Part shown: piece by piece, positions 16,216 to 24,695 of the stretch
How the letters are laid out: the number at the start of each line of letters is the position of its first letter
How positions within the stretch are numbered: the first letter of the stretch is position 1
NCBI GenBank assembly: GCA_963851025.1
Contig: CAWKOA010000001.1
Coordinates: forward strand, 186,001-250,000
DNA from: RYN-230 sp963851025
Lineage (GTDB): Bacteria > Actinomycetota > Actinomycetes > Streptosporangiales > Streptosporangiaceae
Direction of reading: 5' to 3'
DNA: 64,000 bases
Program-made: the position numbers and the translations under genes
The notes under the pieces: model-generated
Database searches by the model: none
Seen by the model: the letters and a program-made list of their open reading frames with translations, nothing else
What the model was told of the DNA's origin: nothing

Positions 16216-16369
16216 GCTAGCCTCACCCGGCCGCCCGCGCCCGGCGCTCCGCCCCCGCTCCGCCCCGCCGCCCCCGCCGCACGGGCCGCGCCCGGCGGTC
16301 CCGCGCGGGTCGCGCGCGCCCTCCGCCCATGCGCCGCAACGAGAACCGCAACGCGGTTAGTCTCGTGGC

Positions 16370-17158
16370 ATGGTGAGCATCGGACCCCACGTCCATGATG
16401 AGGACCCGCTGCCCGCGGCGGTCGGCACGAAGTCCCACGTGGTCCAGTTCTTCCTGGGCGACCCGCAGGGCTGGGCGGACCCGAAGTTCCCCGGGGGTGA
16501 TGCGGGCGCGCTGCGCGACGCGCTGGCCGCGGCGGAGGTGGCGGCGTTCATCCACGCGCCGTACCGGATCAACGTGGCCAGCACCAACAACCGGATCCGG
16601 ATCCCCAGCCGCAAGCTCCTCACCCAGTACCTCACGGCGGCCGCGGGCATCGCGGCGCAGGGGGTGATCGTGCACGGCGGGCACGTCACCGCCGGCGCGG
16701 ACGTGGCCGAGGGGTATGAGAACTGGGCCAAGGCCGTGGCCCGGATCGACCGGCCGGTACCGATGCTGATCGAGAACACCGCGGGCGGCGACCAGGCCAT
16801 GGCGCGCGGCCTGGACGGGGTGGCCCGCCTGTGGGACGCGGTGGCCGGCGCGGGCGGGTCCGGCGAGGTGGGATTCTGCCTGGACACCTGTCACGCGTTC
16901 GCCAGCGGGGAGGACCTGTCCACGATCGTGGACCGGGTCAGGGCGATCACCGGCCGGATCGACCTGGTGCACTGCAACAACTCGCGGGACGAGTTCGGCT
17001 CGGGCCGGGACCGGCACGCCGGGATGGAGAAGGGCACCATCGACCCTGCCGTGCTGGCTGACCTGGTCCGGGCGGCCGGGGCCCCGGTGATCTGCGAGAC
17101 GCCCGACCCGCCCGCCGACATCGACTGGCTCCGCGCCCACGTCCCCGGCGCGGACTGA
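16370..17158 (+). CDS. nfo: Deoxyribonuclease IV (AP endonuclease)
   Basis: A 262-residue TIM-barrel of the endonuclease IV family. Metal-site residues typical of the family are seen in FIHAPYRINVAS, VIVHGGHV, PMLIENTAGG, GFCLDTCHAFASG, LVHCNNSRDEFGSGRDRHAGMEKG and the terminal VICETPDPP. It cleaves apurinic/apyrimidinic sites during base excision repair and needs zinc. It stands alone on the plus strand, with its stop two bases from the stop of the convergent GT87-like gene. The start is an ATG at 16370. Confidence 0.9.
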   Translation: MVSIGPHVHDEDPLPAAVGTKSHVVQFFLGDPQGWADPKFPGGDAGALRDALAAAEVAAFIHAPYRINVASTNNRIRIPSRKLLTQYLTAAAGIAAQGVIVHGGHVTAGADVAEGYENWAKAVARIDRPVPMLIENTAGGDQAMARGLDGVARLWDAVAGAGGSGEVGFCLDTCHAFASGEDLSTIVDRVRAITGRIDLVHCNNSRDEFGSGRDRHAGMEKGTIDPAVLADLVRAAGAPVICETPDPPADIDWLRAHVPGAD

Positions 17159-17160
17159 GG

Positions 17161-18609
17161 TCAGCGCGCGGAGGCGGCCGCGGCCGGCTGGGCGCTGCGG
17201 CGCGGGCCGAGCCTGAGCACGACGCGGTCGGGGGCGCCGGACAGCACCCCGCCGGCCGGGTCATCCAGCCCGTCCACCCGGACCACGTCGCGGGCGGGCT
17301 GGAGGATGTCCCGCACCACCAGGCCGCACAGCAGCAGCACGGCGGCGAACCGGGCGATGAGCGCGGCGAAGTACAGCCCGGTGCCGATGCCGCCGACCCC
17401 GAGGAACGAGGGGCCGGCCACCGACACCGTGATGAGGTAGGCCCAGATCGCGAAGAAGTAGCCCACCTCCGCCAGCTGCCACATCAGGTAGGCGCCGAGC
17501 CGCGGCCGGGCCAGCACGACCAGCGGGGCCAGCCACACCACGTACTGCGGTGACCAGACCTTGTTGGACAGCAGGAACGTGGCCAGGGTCAGGAAGAACA
17601 GCTGCGCCACCCGCGGCCGCCGCGGCGCGCCCAGGGTGAGCAGCACGATGAGCACGCAGGCGGCCAGGAACAGGCCCGCGGAGATGACGTTGAGGGTACT
17701 GACCCGGGTCACGCCCAGCCCAGGCCAGTGCTCGGTCTCGAAGAAGTACCAGATGGACCCCCAGTCGGCCGAGCGCGTGTCGCTGAGCTGGTAGAAGCGG
17801 GCCCAGCCGGCCGGGGCCGCGATCATCACCGGCAGGTCAACCACCAGCCACGCGACCGCCGCGGAGCCGAACGTGACCCAGAACTCCCGCATCCGGCCCG
17901 CGCGCAGGCAGAGCAGCAGCAGCGGCCCGAAGAAGAGCAGCGGGTAGAACTTGGTCGCCACGGCCAGGCCGAGGAGCACGCCGGCCAGCACCCCGCGGCG
18001 CGCCGCCCAGGCCGCCATCCCGGCCATGGCCAGGCCCATCGCGATCAGGTCCCAGTTGATGAACGCGGCCAGGATGACCGCGGGGGCCAGCGCGACGCCC
18101 AGCGCGGTCCACCGGCGGGACCGGCCCGCGAGGTAGGCGGTGGCCAGCACGCCGACCAGCGCGAACAGGGTGAGCAGGACGATGGTGAGGTCGAAGAACT
18201 CCCGGCCCCGGGTAAAGGGGTTGCTGATCGGGTGGACCAGCCAGGCCACCAGCTGCATGGCCCCGCCGATGAGCACGGGGTACTCCACCGGGTGATCGAC
18301 GTAGGGCACCTTGCCCGACGACAGCCCCTCCCCGAAGTACAGCGGGTAGATGTCGGTGTAGCAGTGCGCCTGGAACTGCGACAGGTACCCGTTCCACGCG
18401 CCCGCCCGGCACGCCCACTTGTTGGCCAGCGACAGCCCGGAGCCGAGCAGCACGGCCGTGACCAGGGCCGTGGTGGACCCGGCGAGCAGGGCGAGCCGCG
18501 CCGTCCCGGGCCGCGGTCCAGCCTCCCGCTCCCGCCCGGCTGGCTCTCGTCCGGCCGGTTCCTGGCCGTCTGGTTCCTGGCCGGCCGGGCCGGTGTCTCC
18601 GTCTGTCAC
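17161..18609 (-). CDS. GT87-like integral membrane glycosyltransferase
   Basis: A 482-residue polytopic membrane protein with about ten helices. Motifs typical of polyprenol-phosphate-dependent mannosyltransferases (GT-C fold, GT87/DUF2029) are visible. These are a periplasmic loop (PLYFGEGLSSGKVPYVDHPVEYP) with an Asp-His pair after the first helix, NWDLIAMGLAM, and VATKFYPLLFFGPL. Its position downstream of the class A PBP gene on the same strand parallels the mycobacterial ponA1-Rv0051 neighbourhood. The exact sugar acceptor is unknown. The N-terminus carries a short Q-E-P-D/A-G-R-E repeat. Confidence 0.82.
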   Translation of the reverse strand: MTDGDTGPAGQEPDGQEPAGREPAGREREAGPRPGTARLALLAGSTTALVTAVLLGSGLSLANKWACRAGAWNGYLSQFQAHCYTDIYPLYFGEGLSSGKVPYVDHPVEYPVLIGGAMQLVAWLVHPISNPFTRGREFFDLTIVLLTLFALVGVLATAYLAGRSRRWTALGVALAPAVILAAFINWDLIAMGLAMAGMAAWAARRGVLAGVLLGLAVATKFYPLLFFGPLLLLCLRAGRMREFWVTFGSAAVAWLVVDLPVMIAAPAGWARFYQLSDTRSADWGSIWYFFETEHWPGLGVTRVSTLNVISAGLFLAACVLIVLLTLGAPRRPRVAQLFFLTLATFLLSNKVWSPQYVVWLAPLVVLARPRLGAYLMWQLAEVGYFFAIWAYLITVSVAGPSFLGVGGIGTGLYFAALIARFAAVLLLCGLVVRDILQPARDVVRVDGLDDPAGGVLSGAPDRVVLRLGPRRSAQPAAAASAR

Positions 18610-18666
18610 CCACGCTCCGTCATCGGCTATCGGGTCCCGGTGATTGTGCCCTGGTCCGGGTCCCGG

Positions 18667-21630
18667 CTACCCGATCGCCGACTGCTGCCTGCCGAGCGTG
18701 GGCGTGGCGTTAGGGAAGGTGGGGGTGGGCAGCGGGTTGGTCGGCGTCGGGCTCGGCGTGGGGTTATGGCCCTGGCCGTGGAAGCAGTGCCCGGCGAAGT
18801 AGAAGCCCTTGCAGGTGCTGCTCGGCGTCGGGGTGGGCGTGACCGCCGGCTTCGGCTTCGGCGTGTACGGGCCGAGCATGTTCCAGGCGGTGCCGCCGAA
18901 GTCCGGCGTGGGGAAGGCCTTGGCCGGCATGCTGCCGAACATCTTCTGCGCGTACGCGTGCCAGATCGTGGCCGGCCACTCGCCACCGTAGCCCGGCAGG
19001 TTACCGACGCCCCACAGGGTCTGCAGGCCAGCCGGCGGGGCACCTTCGGAGTTCGCCGCGGTCGCGCAGCCAGGGACGCTCGACGGGCAGCCCTGCTCGT
19101 TGGTGAACATGCCCACGGCCAGGCTGAACTGCGGGATGGCCCCGATGAAGAACGCCGACTGGGCCAGGTTCGTGGTCCCGGTCTTGGCGATGATCTCCCG
19201 GCCGTCGGCCAGGCCCGCGTTCGGGGCGGTGCCGCCCGGCTTGTCGTCGAACGACAGCGCGTAATCGACGTCCGACGCCTCGTCGGGGGTCAGCACCTCG
19301 CGCCGGACCACCTTGGCCTGGGTGGTGGTCATCGCCTGGCCGTTCTGCTGCTGCTGGATCTCGAGGATCACGTGCGGGGTCACGTACTCGCCGCCGGCCG
19401 CCAGGACGGCGAAGGTGTTGGCCTGCTCCTCCACGGTGAGGGAGGCCTGCCCGAGGGCGGTGCCGACCTCGTCCCGCTGGGTGTAGAGGCCCGACGCCGA
19501 GGAGGCGACGTTGACCCCGAATTTCTCGGCCATGTTGATCATGTTCTGGCCGTCGGTGCCGGCCACCCGGTGGTAGAGGTCGGTGTACGCGGTGTTGAGC
19601 GACTCCGCCGACGCCGTGACCACGGTCACCCCGTTGGCCTGCGCGTCACCGGCGTCGTTGCCCACCTCGTACCAGCTGCCCGAGTTGGCGGGCTGGGTCC
19701 GGCTCGCGTACGTCATCGGCTGCGCCACCGGCGGGATCCACAGCGGTGAGTGGCCGTCCAGCGTGCTGGTCTTGACGTTCATCCCCTGGGACCGGGCCAG
19801 CGCGAGCACGTACGGCTTCATCGAGGAGCCCACCTGCTCGCGGTTCTGCAGGGCCATGTCCCACTGGCAGCGGATCACGTTGCAGTTCTTCGCGTCGTAG
19901 TTCGGCCCGCTGTACATGGCCCAGATCTCGCCGGTACCCGGCTGCTCCAGCACCGCGCCGACGTGCGCGTAGTTCGGCAGCGCCTTGCCATCCAGCCTCA
20001 TCTGGCGCTTTTCCTGCGTCACGGTCGCATAGAGCTGGTTCATCATGGGCTTGCTGAACGTGGTCACGATGCGCAGCCCGGCGGTGCCGATCTGGGTCGC
20101 CGTGTAGTGGTAGGTGTTCTCCAGCTCGTTCATCACGGCGTCCATGATGTAGCCGCGGTAGCCGGACCAGCTGTTGTTGAACTTCTTCGCCAGCGTGGGG
20201 AACTTCTGCGCGTCGGCCTGGGCCTGGGTCAGCGTGCCCATCGAGACCATGGTCCGCAGCACGTAGTGCCAGCGGAAGACCAGGGCCTGGTAGGCCGCCC
20301 CGGCCTTCGGGTCGGGGTTGTAGTAGCTGGGTGACTGCGGCATCGCCGCGATCATCGCGGACTGCGCCACCGTCAGCTTGCTGACCGGCTTCCCGAAGTA
20401 CGCCTCGGCGGCCGCGCCGAAGCCGTACATGTTGACCCCGGTCGGCACCGTGTTCATGTAGTTGGTGAGGATCCAGTCCTTGGACTTTTCCTGGGCCAGC
20501 TTCTCCGCGACGAAGATTTCCTTGATCTTCCGGGTGGCGGTCTCGGCGGTGCCGATGCCCGTGTAGTAGTTCCGGACCAGCTGCTGGGTGATGGTGGACC
20601 CGCCCTGCTGGACCGACCCGCTGGTCAGGTCGGCGATGGCCGCGCGGGCGATGCCGACCGGGGAGACGCCGCCCTCGTCGTAGAAGTGCTTGTCCTCCGC
20701 GGCGACCATGGCGTTCCTGACCATGGTCGGGATCTGGTTCGGCTGCAGGATCTGCCGGTCGCTCTGGCCGACCATGCCGACCAGGGTCGTGCCGTCGCGG
20801 AAGTAGACCCGGGACGCCTGGCCGATGGCGAACTGCGAGGCGACCGGGATGGGCGTCGCGGAAAGGACGTAGAAGTACCCGACGACCAGCATCACGGCAA
20901 AGCCGAAGCCGGTCAGCGCGCAGGCGGCCAGGGCCTTCTTCCAGGTCCAGCGGCGCCACCAGTCGCCCTTACGGCGCGGGCGGCCCGGGCCGCCACGGCC
21001 ATTCCCGCCGCGGCCGCCGCCATTCCCGCCCCGGCCGTTCCCGTCGTGCATCTCCGCGGCCCCGCCGCGGCCCCGGCGGCCGGACCGGCGGGGGTCGAAA
21101 TCGCGGGAGTCACGGCCCCGGGGGGCAGCCGAGCCGGGATACCCGGCCGACATCGCGACCCCGGCGGCCGGGCCTGCCCCGGCGGCGTAGCCGTCCGCCG
21201 CGTGGCCGGTGCCGAGCTTGGCCGCCAGCCGGTCCTTCGCGCTCATCTCGCCCGCGGCCTGGTTCGCGGCCGCGGCGCGGCGTCCCCGGCCTGCGTCCCG
21301 GGCCGCGCGGCGGCTGCCCCGTCCGCCCCGGCCCGGGTCCGCCCCGCCCTGGCCGGCCCAGTCCTGGCCGGCCGGGGCCCGCGAGCTGTCAGCACGGCTC
21401 CCGTCAGCACGGCTCCCGTCAGCACGGGCGCCACGGGCGTAGCCGGGGTCCGCTCCGGCGCCGCGGTCCCACTCGTAGTCCCGCTCCTGCCGGTAGCCGC
21501 GGCCGCCCGCGTCCCGGGTACCGCGCGCGCGGCGGCTGTCGCCGTAGCGCCCGCCGTCGCGGGAGCCGCCCCAGCGGCCGGGCTCAGCGGGATCCGGAGG
21601 GTAGGAACCGGAAAAGTCTGGGTTACTCAC
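18667..21630 (-). CDS. ponA: Class A penicillin-binding protein (peptidoglycan synthase)
   Basis: A 987-residue bifunctional enzyme. Residues 1-230 form a cytoplasmic Arg/Gly-rich tail with an ADGSR repeat, and a membrane anchor follows at about 233-256. The GT51 transglycosylase has its catalytic Glu312 in VAAEDKHFYDEGG, plus GGSTITQQLVRN and NTVPTGVNMYGFGAAAEAYF. The transpeptidase has S-S-M-K (602-605), S-L-N (677-679) and K-T-G-T (816-819). The C-terminus is a Pro/Thr-rich tail with a CKGFYFAGHC pair. It polymerises and crosslinks peptidoglycan. It follows DUF5318 on the same strand, matching the mycobacterial Rv0049-ponA1 order in reverse. Confidence 0.95.
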   Translation of the reverse strand: MSNPDFSGSYPPDPAEPGRWGGSRDGGRYGDSRRARGTRDAGGRGYRQERDYEWDRGAGADPGYARGARADGSRADGSRADSSRAPAGQDWAGQGGADPGRGGRGSRRAARDAGRGRRAAAANQAAGEMSAKDRLAAKLGTGHAADGYAAGAGPAAGVAMSAGYPGSAAPRGRDSRDFDPRRSGRRGRGGAAEMHDGNGRGGNGGGRGGNGRGGPGRPRRKGDWWRRWTWKKALAACALTGFGFAVMLVVGYFYVLSATPIPVASQFAIGQASRVYFRDGTTLVGMVGQSDRQILQPNQIPTMVRNAMVAAEDKHFYDEGGVSPVGIARAAIADLTSGSVQQGGSTITQQLVRNYYTGIGTAETATRKIKEIFVAEKLAQEKSKDWILTNYMNTVPTGVNMYGFGAAAEAYFGKPVSKLTVAQSAMIAAMPQSPSYYNPDPKAGAAYQALVFRWHYVLRTMVSMGTLTQAQADAQKFPTLAKKFNNSWSGYRGYIMDAVMNELENTYHYTATQIGTAGLRIVTTFSKPMMNQLYATVTQEKRQMRLDGKALPNYAHVGAVLEQPGTGEIWAMYSGPNYDAKNCNVIRCQWDMALQNREQVGSSMKPYVLALARSQGMNVKTSTLDGHSPLWIPPVAQPMTYASRTQPANSGSWYEVGNDAGDAQANGVTVVTASAESLNTAYTDLYHRVAGTDGQNMINMAEKFGVNVASSASGLYTQRDEVGTALGQASLTVEEQANTFAVLAAGGEYVTPHVILEIQQQQNGQAMTTTQAKVVRREVLTPDEASDVDYALSFDDKPGGTAPNAGLADGREIIAKTGTTNLAQSAFFIGAIPQFSLAVGMFTNEQGCPSSVPGCATAANSEGAPPAGLQTLWGVGNLPGYGGEWPATIWHAYAQKMFGSMPAKAFPTPDFGGTAWNMLGPYTPKPKPAVTPTPTPSSTCKGFYFAGHCFHGQGHNPTPSPTPTNPLPTPTFPNATPTLGRQQSAIG
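21386..21430 (-). repeat. Three 15-nt tandem repeats in ponA 5' end
   Basis: Three copies of a 15-mer, CCGTCAGCACGGCTC on the plus strand with small changes. They encode the ADGSR-ADGSR-ADSSR run in the cytoplasmic tail of the PBP. They share the GCACGG core with the 15807-15881 repeats. Confidence 0.85.
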
Positions 21631-21945
21631 GCGTCCTCGCTGGTTGGGTGAGGCAGTCGTGGACGAGCATCAGGCCGACCGCCGGGCCTCACGGTATCCG
21701 GTGGCGCGAGCCATCCGGCGCAGGTTAGAAATTCGTCATATCTGCATGGCTCGCGCTTGGCTCTCCGGGCCGTTCCTGCCTGGTAGTGCGGGTCCAGTGG
21801 TGCGGGTCCAATGGGGATGCCCGGTCGTGCTGGCCGGATGGTTCTGCCCTGGTGGCGCGGTCAGTACCGCTGGTCCCGGAGGGCAAGCCCACTGGCGCTG
21901 GCTCTGCCGGCCGCCCTGGATGGGCGGCGGCTTCTTGCCCCGCCG
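21631..21945. other. Gap between DUF5318 gene and ponA
   Basis: 315 bases with no supported gene. It contains an AT-richer patch at about 21724-21755 that could hold the ponA promoter on the minus strand. It also has two 12-base direct repeats around GTGCGGGTCCA near 21788-21810. Confidence 0.4.
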
Positions 21946-22350
21946 TTATTCGCCGGCCCGGGCCCGCCTGCTGCGCCGGGCGCGTGGCTCGCCCGTGCCG
22001 AGAACGTAGGACGAGGCAAGGTGGTTCCAGGCACAACTTTGGCAGACCTCGACCACATATACGCGGAACTCTCCGTATTCGGACGCCATCTCGGCTAGTT
22101 CCGGGCCCTGCTTAACCCGGCCGGCATATTGGCCGAGTTCGTCCCCGTACACGTAGGTGACGTGAGTCAGCTTGCTCCTGCGGCAGATAGGGCAGGCCGT
22201 GTCGGTGGCCTCACCGTGGAACTTGGCCGCCCGGAGCAGGTAGGGATGCGCGTCGCAGACGTCCGCGACCGTGGTGTGCCCGGCCAGCACGGAGGCGAGC
22301 GTTGCCCGCCGGGCAAGCCCGTAATCCACGACCGATCGCCGAACTCCCAT
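21946..22350 (-). CDS. DUF5318 family protein (possible zinc-binding)
   Basis: A 134-residue protein starting at ATG 22350 (MGVRRSVVDYGLARRATL). It has two CxxC pairs, C-P-I-C and C-Q-S-C, that likely bind one zinc. The phrases DVCDAHPYLLRAAKFHGE, LTHVTYVYGDELG and EYGEFRVYVVEVCQSCAWNHLASSYVLG match the small actinobacterial family encoded upstream of ponA (Rv0049-like). The function is unknown. The tail is Arg-rich. It is divergent from the PadR gene, with a palindromic operator in the shared gap, so it may also be under PadR control. Confidence 0.8.
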   Translation of the reverse strand: MGVRRSVVDYGLARRATLASVLAGHTTVADVCDAHPYLLRAAKFHGEATDTACPICRRSKLTHVTYVYGDELGQYAGRVKQGPELAEMASEYGEFRVYVVEVCQSCAWNHLASSYVLGTGEPRARRSRRARAGE

Positions 22351-22501
22351 CCCCGACAGCGTACGACGGAAGCCGCAGCGCTCCGAGCCCCGGCCGGGCT
22401 CCTGTTCCGGGTATTCGCGGACAGTGACCGGGAAGCGGACAGTGCCCGGGAAACAGCCGGTGAACGGGGAGTTGCGCTGTCTGCGCCTGGCGCATATCTT
22501 G

Positions 22502-22526
22502 GCGATGTATCGGTTCGATACATCGC
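22502..22526. promoter_or_regulatory. 25-bp palindrome, PadR operator candidate
   Basis: A perfect inverted repeat, 11-base arms GCGATGTATCG and CGATACATCGC around GTT. It contains ATGTAT and ATACAT half-sites, the core of known PadR operators. It lies 104 bases upstream of the PadR gene start in the divergent gap with DUF5318. Autoregulation, and control of ino1 downstream, is the natural reading. Confidence 0.7.
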
Positions 22527-22629
22527 TTTGGCACAATGCGGGCATACTGTCCTCGCGCCCCGGCCTCACGGCCCGGGTCGCGGCACGGCCCCGCGGCACG
22601 AGCCACGCGGACGGGAGGTGCGGGCAGGC

Positions 22630-23232
22630 ATGGTAGGGCAACGGTCACGCGTGCTGGAGCTCGCGGTGCTGGGGCTGCTGCATGAGACCCCGATGCACGG
22701 GTACGAGCTGCGCAAGCGGCTGAACTCCATGCTCGGCGCGTTCCGCGCGTTCGGGTACGGGTCGCTGTACCCCTGCCTGAAGCTGCTCCTGGCCCAGGGG
22801 CTCATCGCGGAGGACGTCCCGGAGGGGACGGCCAAGCCGCTGAGCGGGCGGCGGTCGAAGATCGTCTACCGGCTCACCGCGGACGGCAAGGAGCGGCTCG
22901 AGCAACTGCTCACCGAGTCCGGCCCGGCGGCCTGGGACGACGACGGGTTCGGCGTGCATTTCGCGTTCTTCGGCCAGACCCAGGCCGACATCCGGCTGCG
23001 GATCCTCGAAGGGCGCCGCAGCCGGCTGGAAGAGCGGCTGGACGGGGTGCGCGCGGCCATGGCCCGGACCCGGGAGCGGATGGACAGCTACACGCTCGAG
23101 CTGCACCGGCACGGCCTGGAATCGGTCGAGCGGGAGGTCCGCTGGCTGAACGAGCTGATCGCGTCCGAGCGCCAGGCGGATGCGGACCAGGCCGGCCACG
23201 GCCGGGCGGGCGGAACTGGCACGGCTGACTGA
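22630..23232 (+). CDS. PadR-family transcriptional regulator
   Basis: A 200-residue PadR with a C-terminal extension (the Vir-like longer type). The winged helix reads LELAVLGLLHETPMHGYELRKRL, followed by FGYGSLYPCLKLLLAQGLIAED, then KIVYRLTADGKERL. The C-terminal helical part (residues ~100-185) is a coiled, Arg/Glu-rich dimerisation domain. ATG 22630 is chosen over the longer ORF because GGGAGG precedes it and the winged helix starts here. It is directly upstream of ino1, the same pairing as in mycobacteria (Rv0047c-ino1). It probably controls inositol phosphate synthesis. Confidence 0.9.
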   Translation: MVGQRSRVLELAVLGLLHETPMHGYELRKRLNSMLGAFRAFGYGSLYPCLKLLLAQGLIAEDVPEGTAKPLSGRRSKIVYRLTADGKERLEQLLTESGPAAWDDDGFGVHFAFFGQTQADIRLRILEGRRSRLEERLDGVRAAMARTRERMDSYTLELHRHGLESVEREVRWLNELIASERQADADQAGHGRAGGTGTAD

Positions 23233-23294
23233 CTAACGGCTGACTGAAAGAGAAATCTGACGCCACCCGGAGCGTTCTTCAGAGCGACTAGCGA

Positions 23295-23316
23295 GCCCGG
23301 GCCGTCAGGCCCGGGC
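23295..23316 (+). promoter_or_regulatory. Hairpin in ino1 leader
   Basis: A 9-bp perfect GC stem (GCCCGGGCC / GGCCCGGGC) with a GTCA loop lies in the 184-base padR-ino1 gap. It lacks a U-run. It could attenuate read-through or stabilise the ino1 mRNA. Confidence 0.35.
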
Positions 23317-23416
23317 GAGCGGTCGGTGCAGGTAGAGCGGACCGGACGAGCGCAGATAACTGAATAACGCGAACTACTGAATAAGCAGAGTGCGGCGAGA
23401 GAAGGAGTGTGTCCCC

Positions 23417-24496
23417 ATGGGTTCGGTTCGGGTGGCCATCGTTGGCGTGGGTAACTGCGCCAGCTCCCTGATCCAGGGCGTGGAGTACTACAAGGATGCC
23501 GATCCCGAGAACCGGGTTCCTGGCCTCATGCACGTGTCCTTCGGCCCGTACCACGTGCGGGACGTGGAGTTCGTCGCGGCCTTCGACGTGGACGCGAAGA
23601 AGGTGGGCCGGGATCTCGCCGAGGCCATCGGGGCCAGCGAGAACAACACCATCAAGATCTGCGATGTGGCGCCCACCGGGATCACGGTGCAGCGCGGCCC
23701 CACGCTGGACGGGCTGGGCGAGTACTACCAGGAGATGATCTCCGAGTCCGCCGACCCGCCGGTGGACGTGGTGCAGGTCCTCCGCGACTCGGGCGCCGAC
23801 GTCCTGGTGTCCTACCTGCCGGTCGGGTCCGAGCAGGCCGACCGCTTCTACGCGCAGTGCGCCATCGACGCCGGGGTGGCGTTCGTGAACGCGCTGCCGG
23901 TGTTCATCGCCTCCGACCCGGAGTGGGCGGCCAAGTTCACCGCGGCCGGCGTGCCGATCATCGGCGACGACATCAAGTCGCAGGTGGGCGCGACCATCAC
24001 GCACCGGGTGCTGGCCAAGCTGTTCGAGGACCGCGGCGTCGAGCTGCTGCGCACCTACCAGCTCAACTTCGGCGGGAACATGGACTTCATGAACATGCTG
24101 GAGCGCAAGCGCCTGCAGTCCAAGAAGGTGTCCAAGACCCAGTCGGTGACCTCGCAGATCCCGCACGAGATGGAGAAGGCCGCCGTGCACATCGGCCCCT
24201 CCGACCACGTGCCGTGGCTGGACGACCGGAAGTGGGCGTACATCCGGCTGGAGGGGCGGGCCTTCGGCGACGTCCCGCTCAACCTGGAATACAAGCTGGA
24301 GGTCTGGGACTCGCCGAACTCCGCCGGGGTGATCATCGACGCGATCCGGGCGGCGAAGATCGCCAAGGACCGCGGCATCGGCGGCCCCATCCTCTCCGCG
24401 GCGTCGTACTTCATGAAGTCGCCCCCGGAGCAGTACGGCGACGACGTCGCCCGCGACCTGGTGGAGAAGTTCATCCGCGCCGAGATCGAGCGCTGA
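23417..24496 (+). CDS. ino1: Myo-inositol-1-phosphate synthase
   Basis: A 359-residue enzyme converting glucose-6-phosphate to inositol-1-phosphate, NAD-dependent. The Rossmann start is VRVAIVGVGNCASSLIQGVEYY. Catalytic regions are GDDIKSQVGATITHRVLAKLF, LNFGGNMDFMNMLERKRLQSKKVSKTQSV and YIRLEGRAFGDVPLNLEYKLEVWDSPNSAG. I start at ATG 23417, which has AGAAGGAG upstream, nine codons inside the longest ORF. In actinomycetes the product feeds phosphatidylinositol and mycothiol synthesis. It lies 184 bases downstream of PadR, with a leader hairpin. A strong terminator follows. Confidence 0.95.
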   Translation: MGSVRVAIVGVGNCASSLIQGVEYYKDADPENRVPGLMHVSFGPYHVRDVEFVAAFDVDAKKVGRDLAEAIGASENNTIKICDVAPTGITVQRGPTLDGLGEYYQEMISESADPPVDVVQVLRDSGADVLVSYLPVGSEQADRFYAQCAIDAGVAFVNALPVFIASDPEWAAKFTAAGVPIIGDDIKSQVGATITHRVLAKLFEDRGVELLRTYQLNFGGNMDFMNMLERKRLQSKKVSKTQSVTSQIPHEMEKAAVHIGPSDHVPWLDDRKWAYIRLEGRAFGDVPLNLEYKLEVWDSPNSAGVIIDAIRAAKIAKDRGIGGPILSAASYFMKSPPEQYGDDVARDLVEKFIRAEIER

Positions 24497-24580
24497 GTAC
24501 CGGGCCCTGAGTACCGGGCACTGACCCGCCCGGCGCGGACACCGGAGCCCGTACCGGCCGGCCCGCGCGGCCTCCCGCAC

Positions 24581-24618
24581 CGGCACGCGCCCCGCCCCAG
24601 GCGGGGCGCGTGCCGTTT
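24581..24618 (+). terminator. Strong terminator after ino1
   Basis: A perfect 15-bp stem (CGGCACGCGCCCCGC / GCGGGGCGCGTGCCG) with a five-base loop, followed by TTT. It separates ino1 from the MFS gene. Confidence 0.85.
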
Positions 24619-24695
24619 CCATGCCTGGGCCATACGGAAACATTGCCGGGCGCCCCATCGGCGCGGGGTATCGGGCGGATCGTCCCCCGTAGTCT

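Noticed and set aside
17728..19749. 673-residue plus-strand ORF opposite ponA and the GT87-like gene
   Set aside because: Antisense shadow; both real genes on the other strand carry their full domain motifs.
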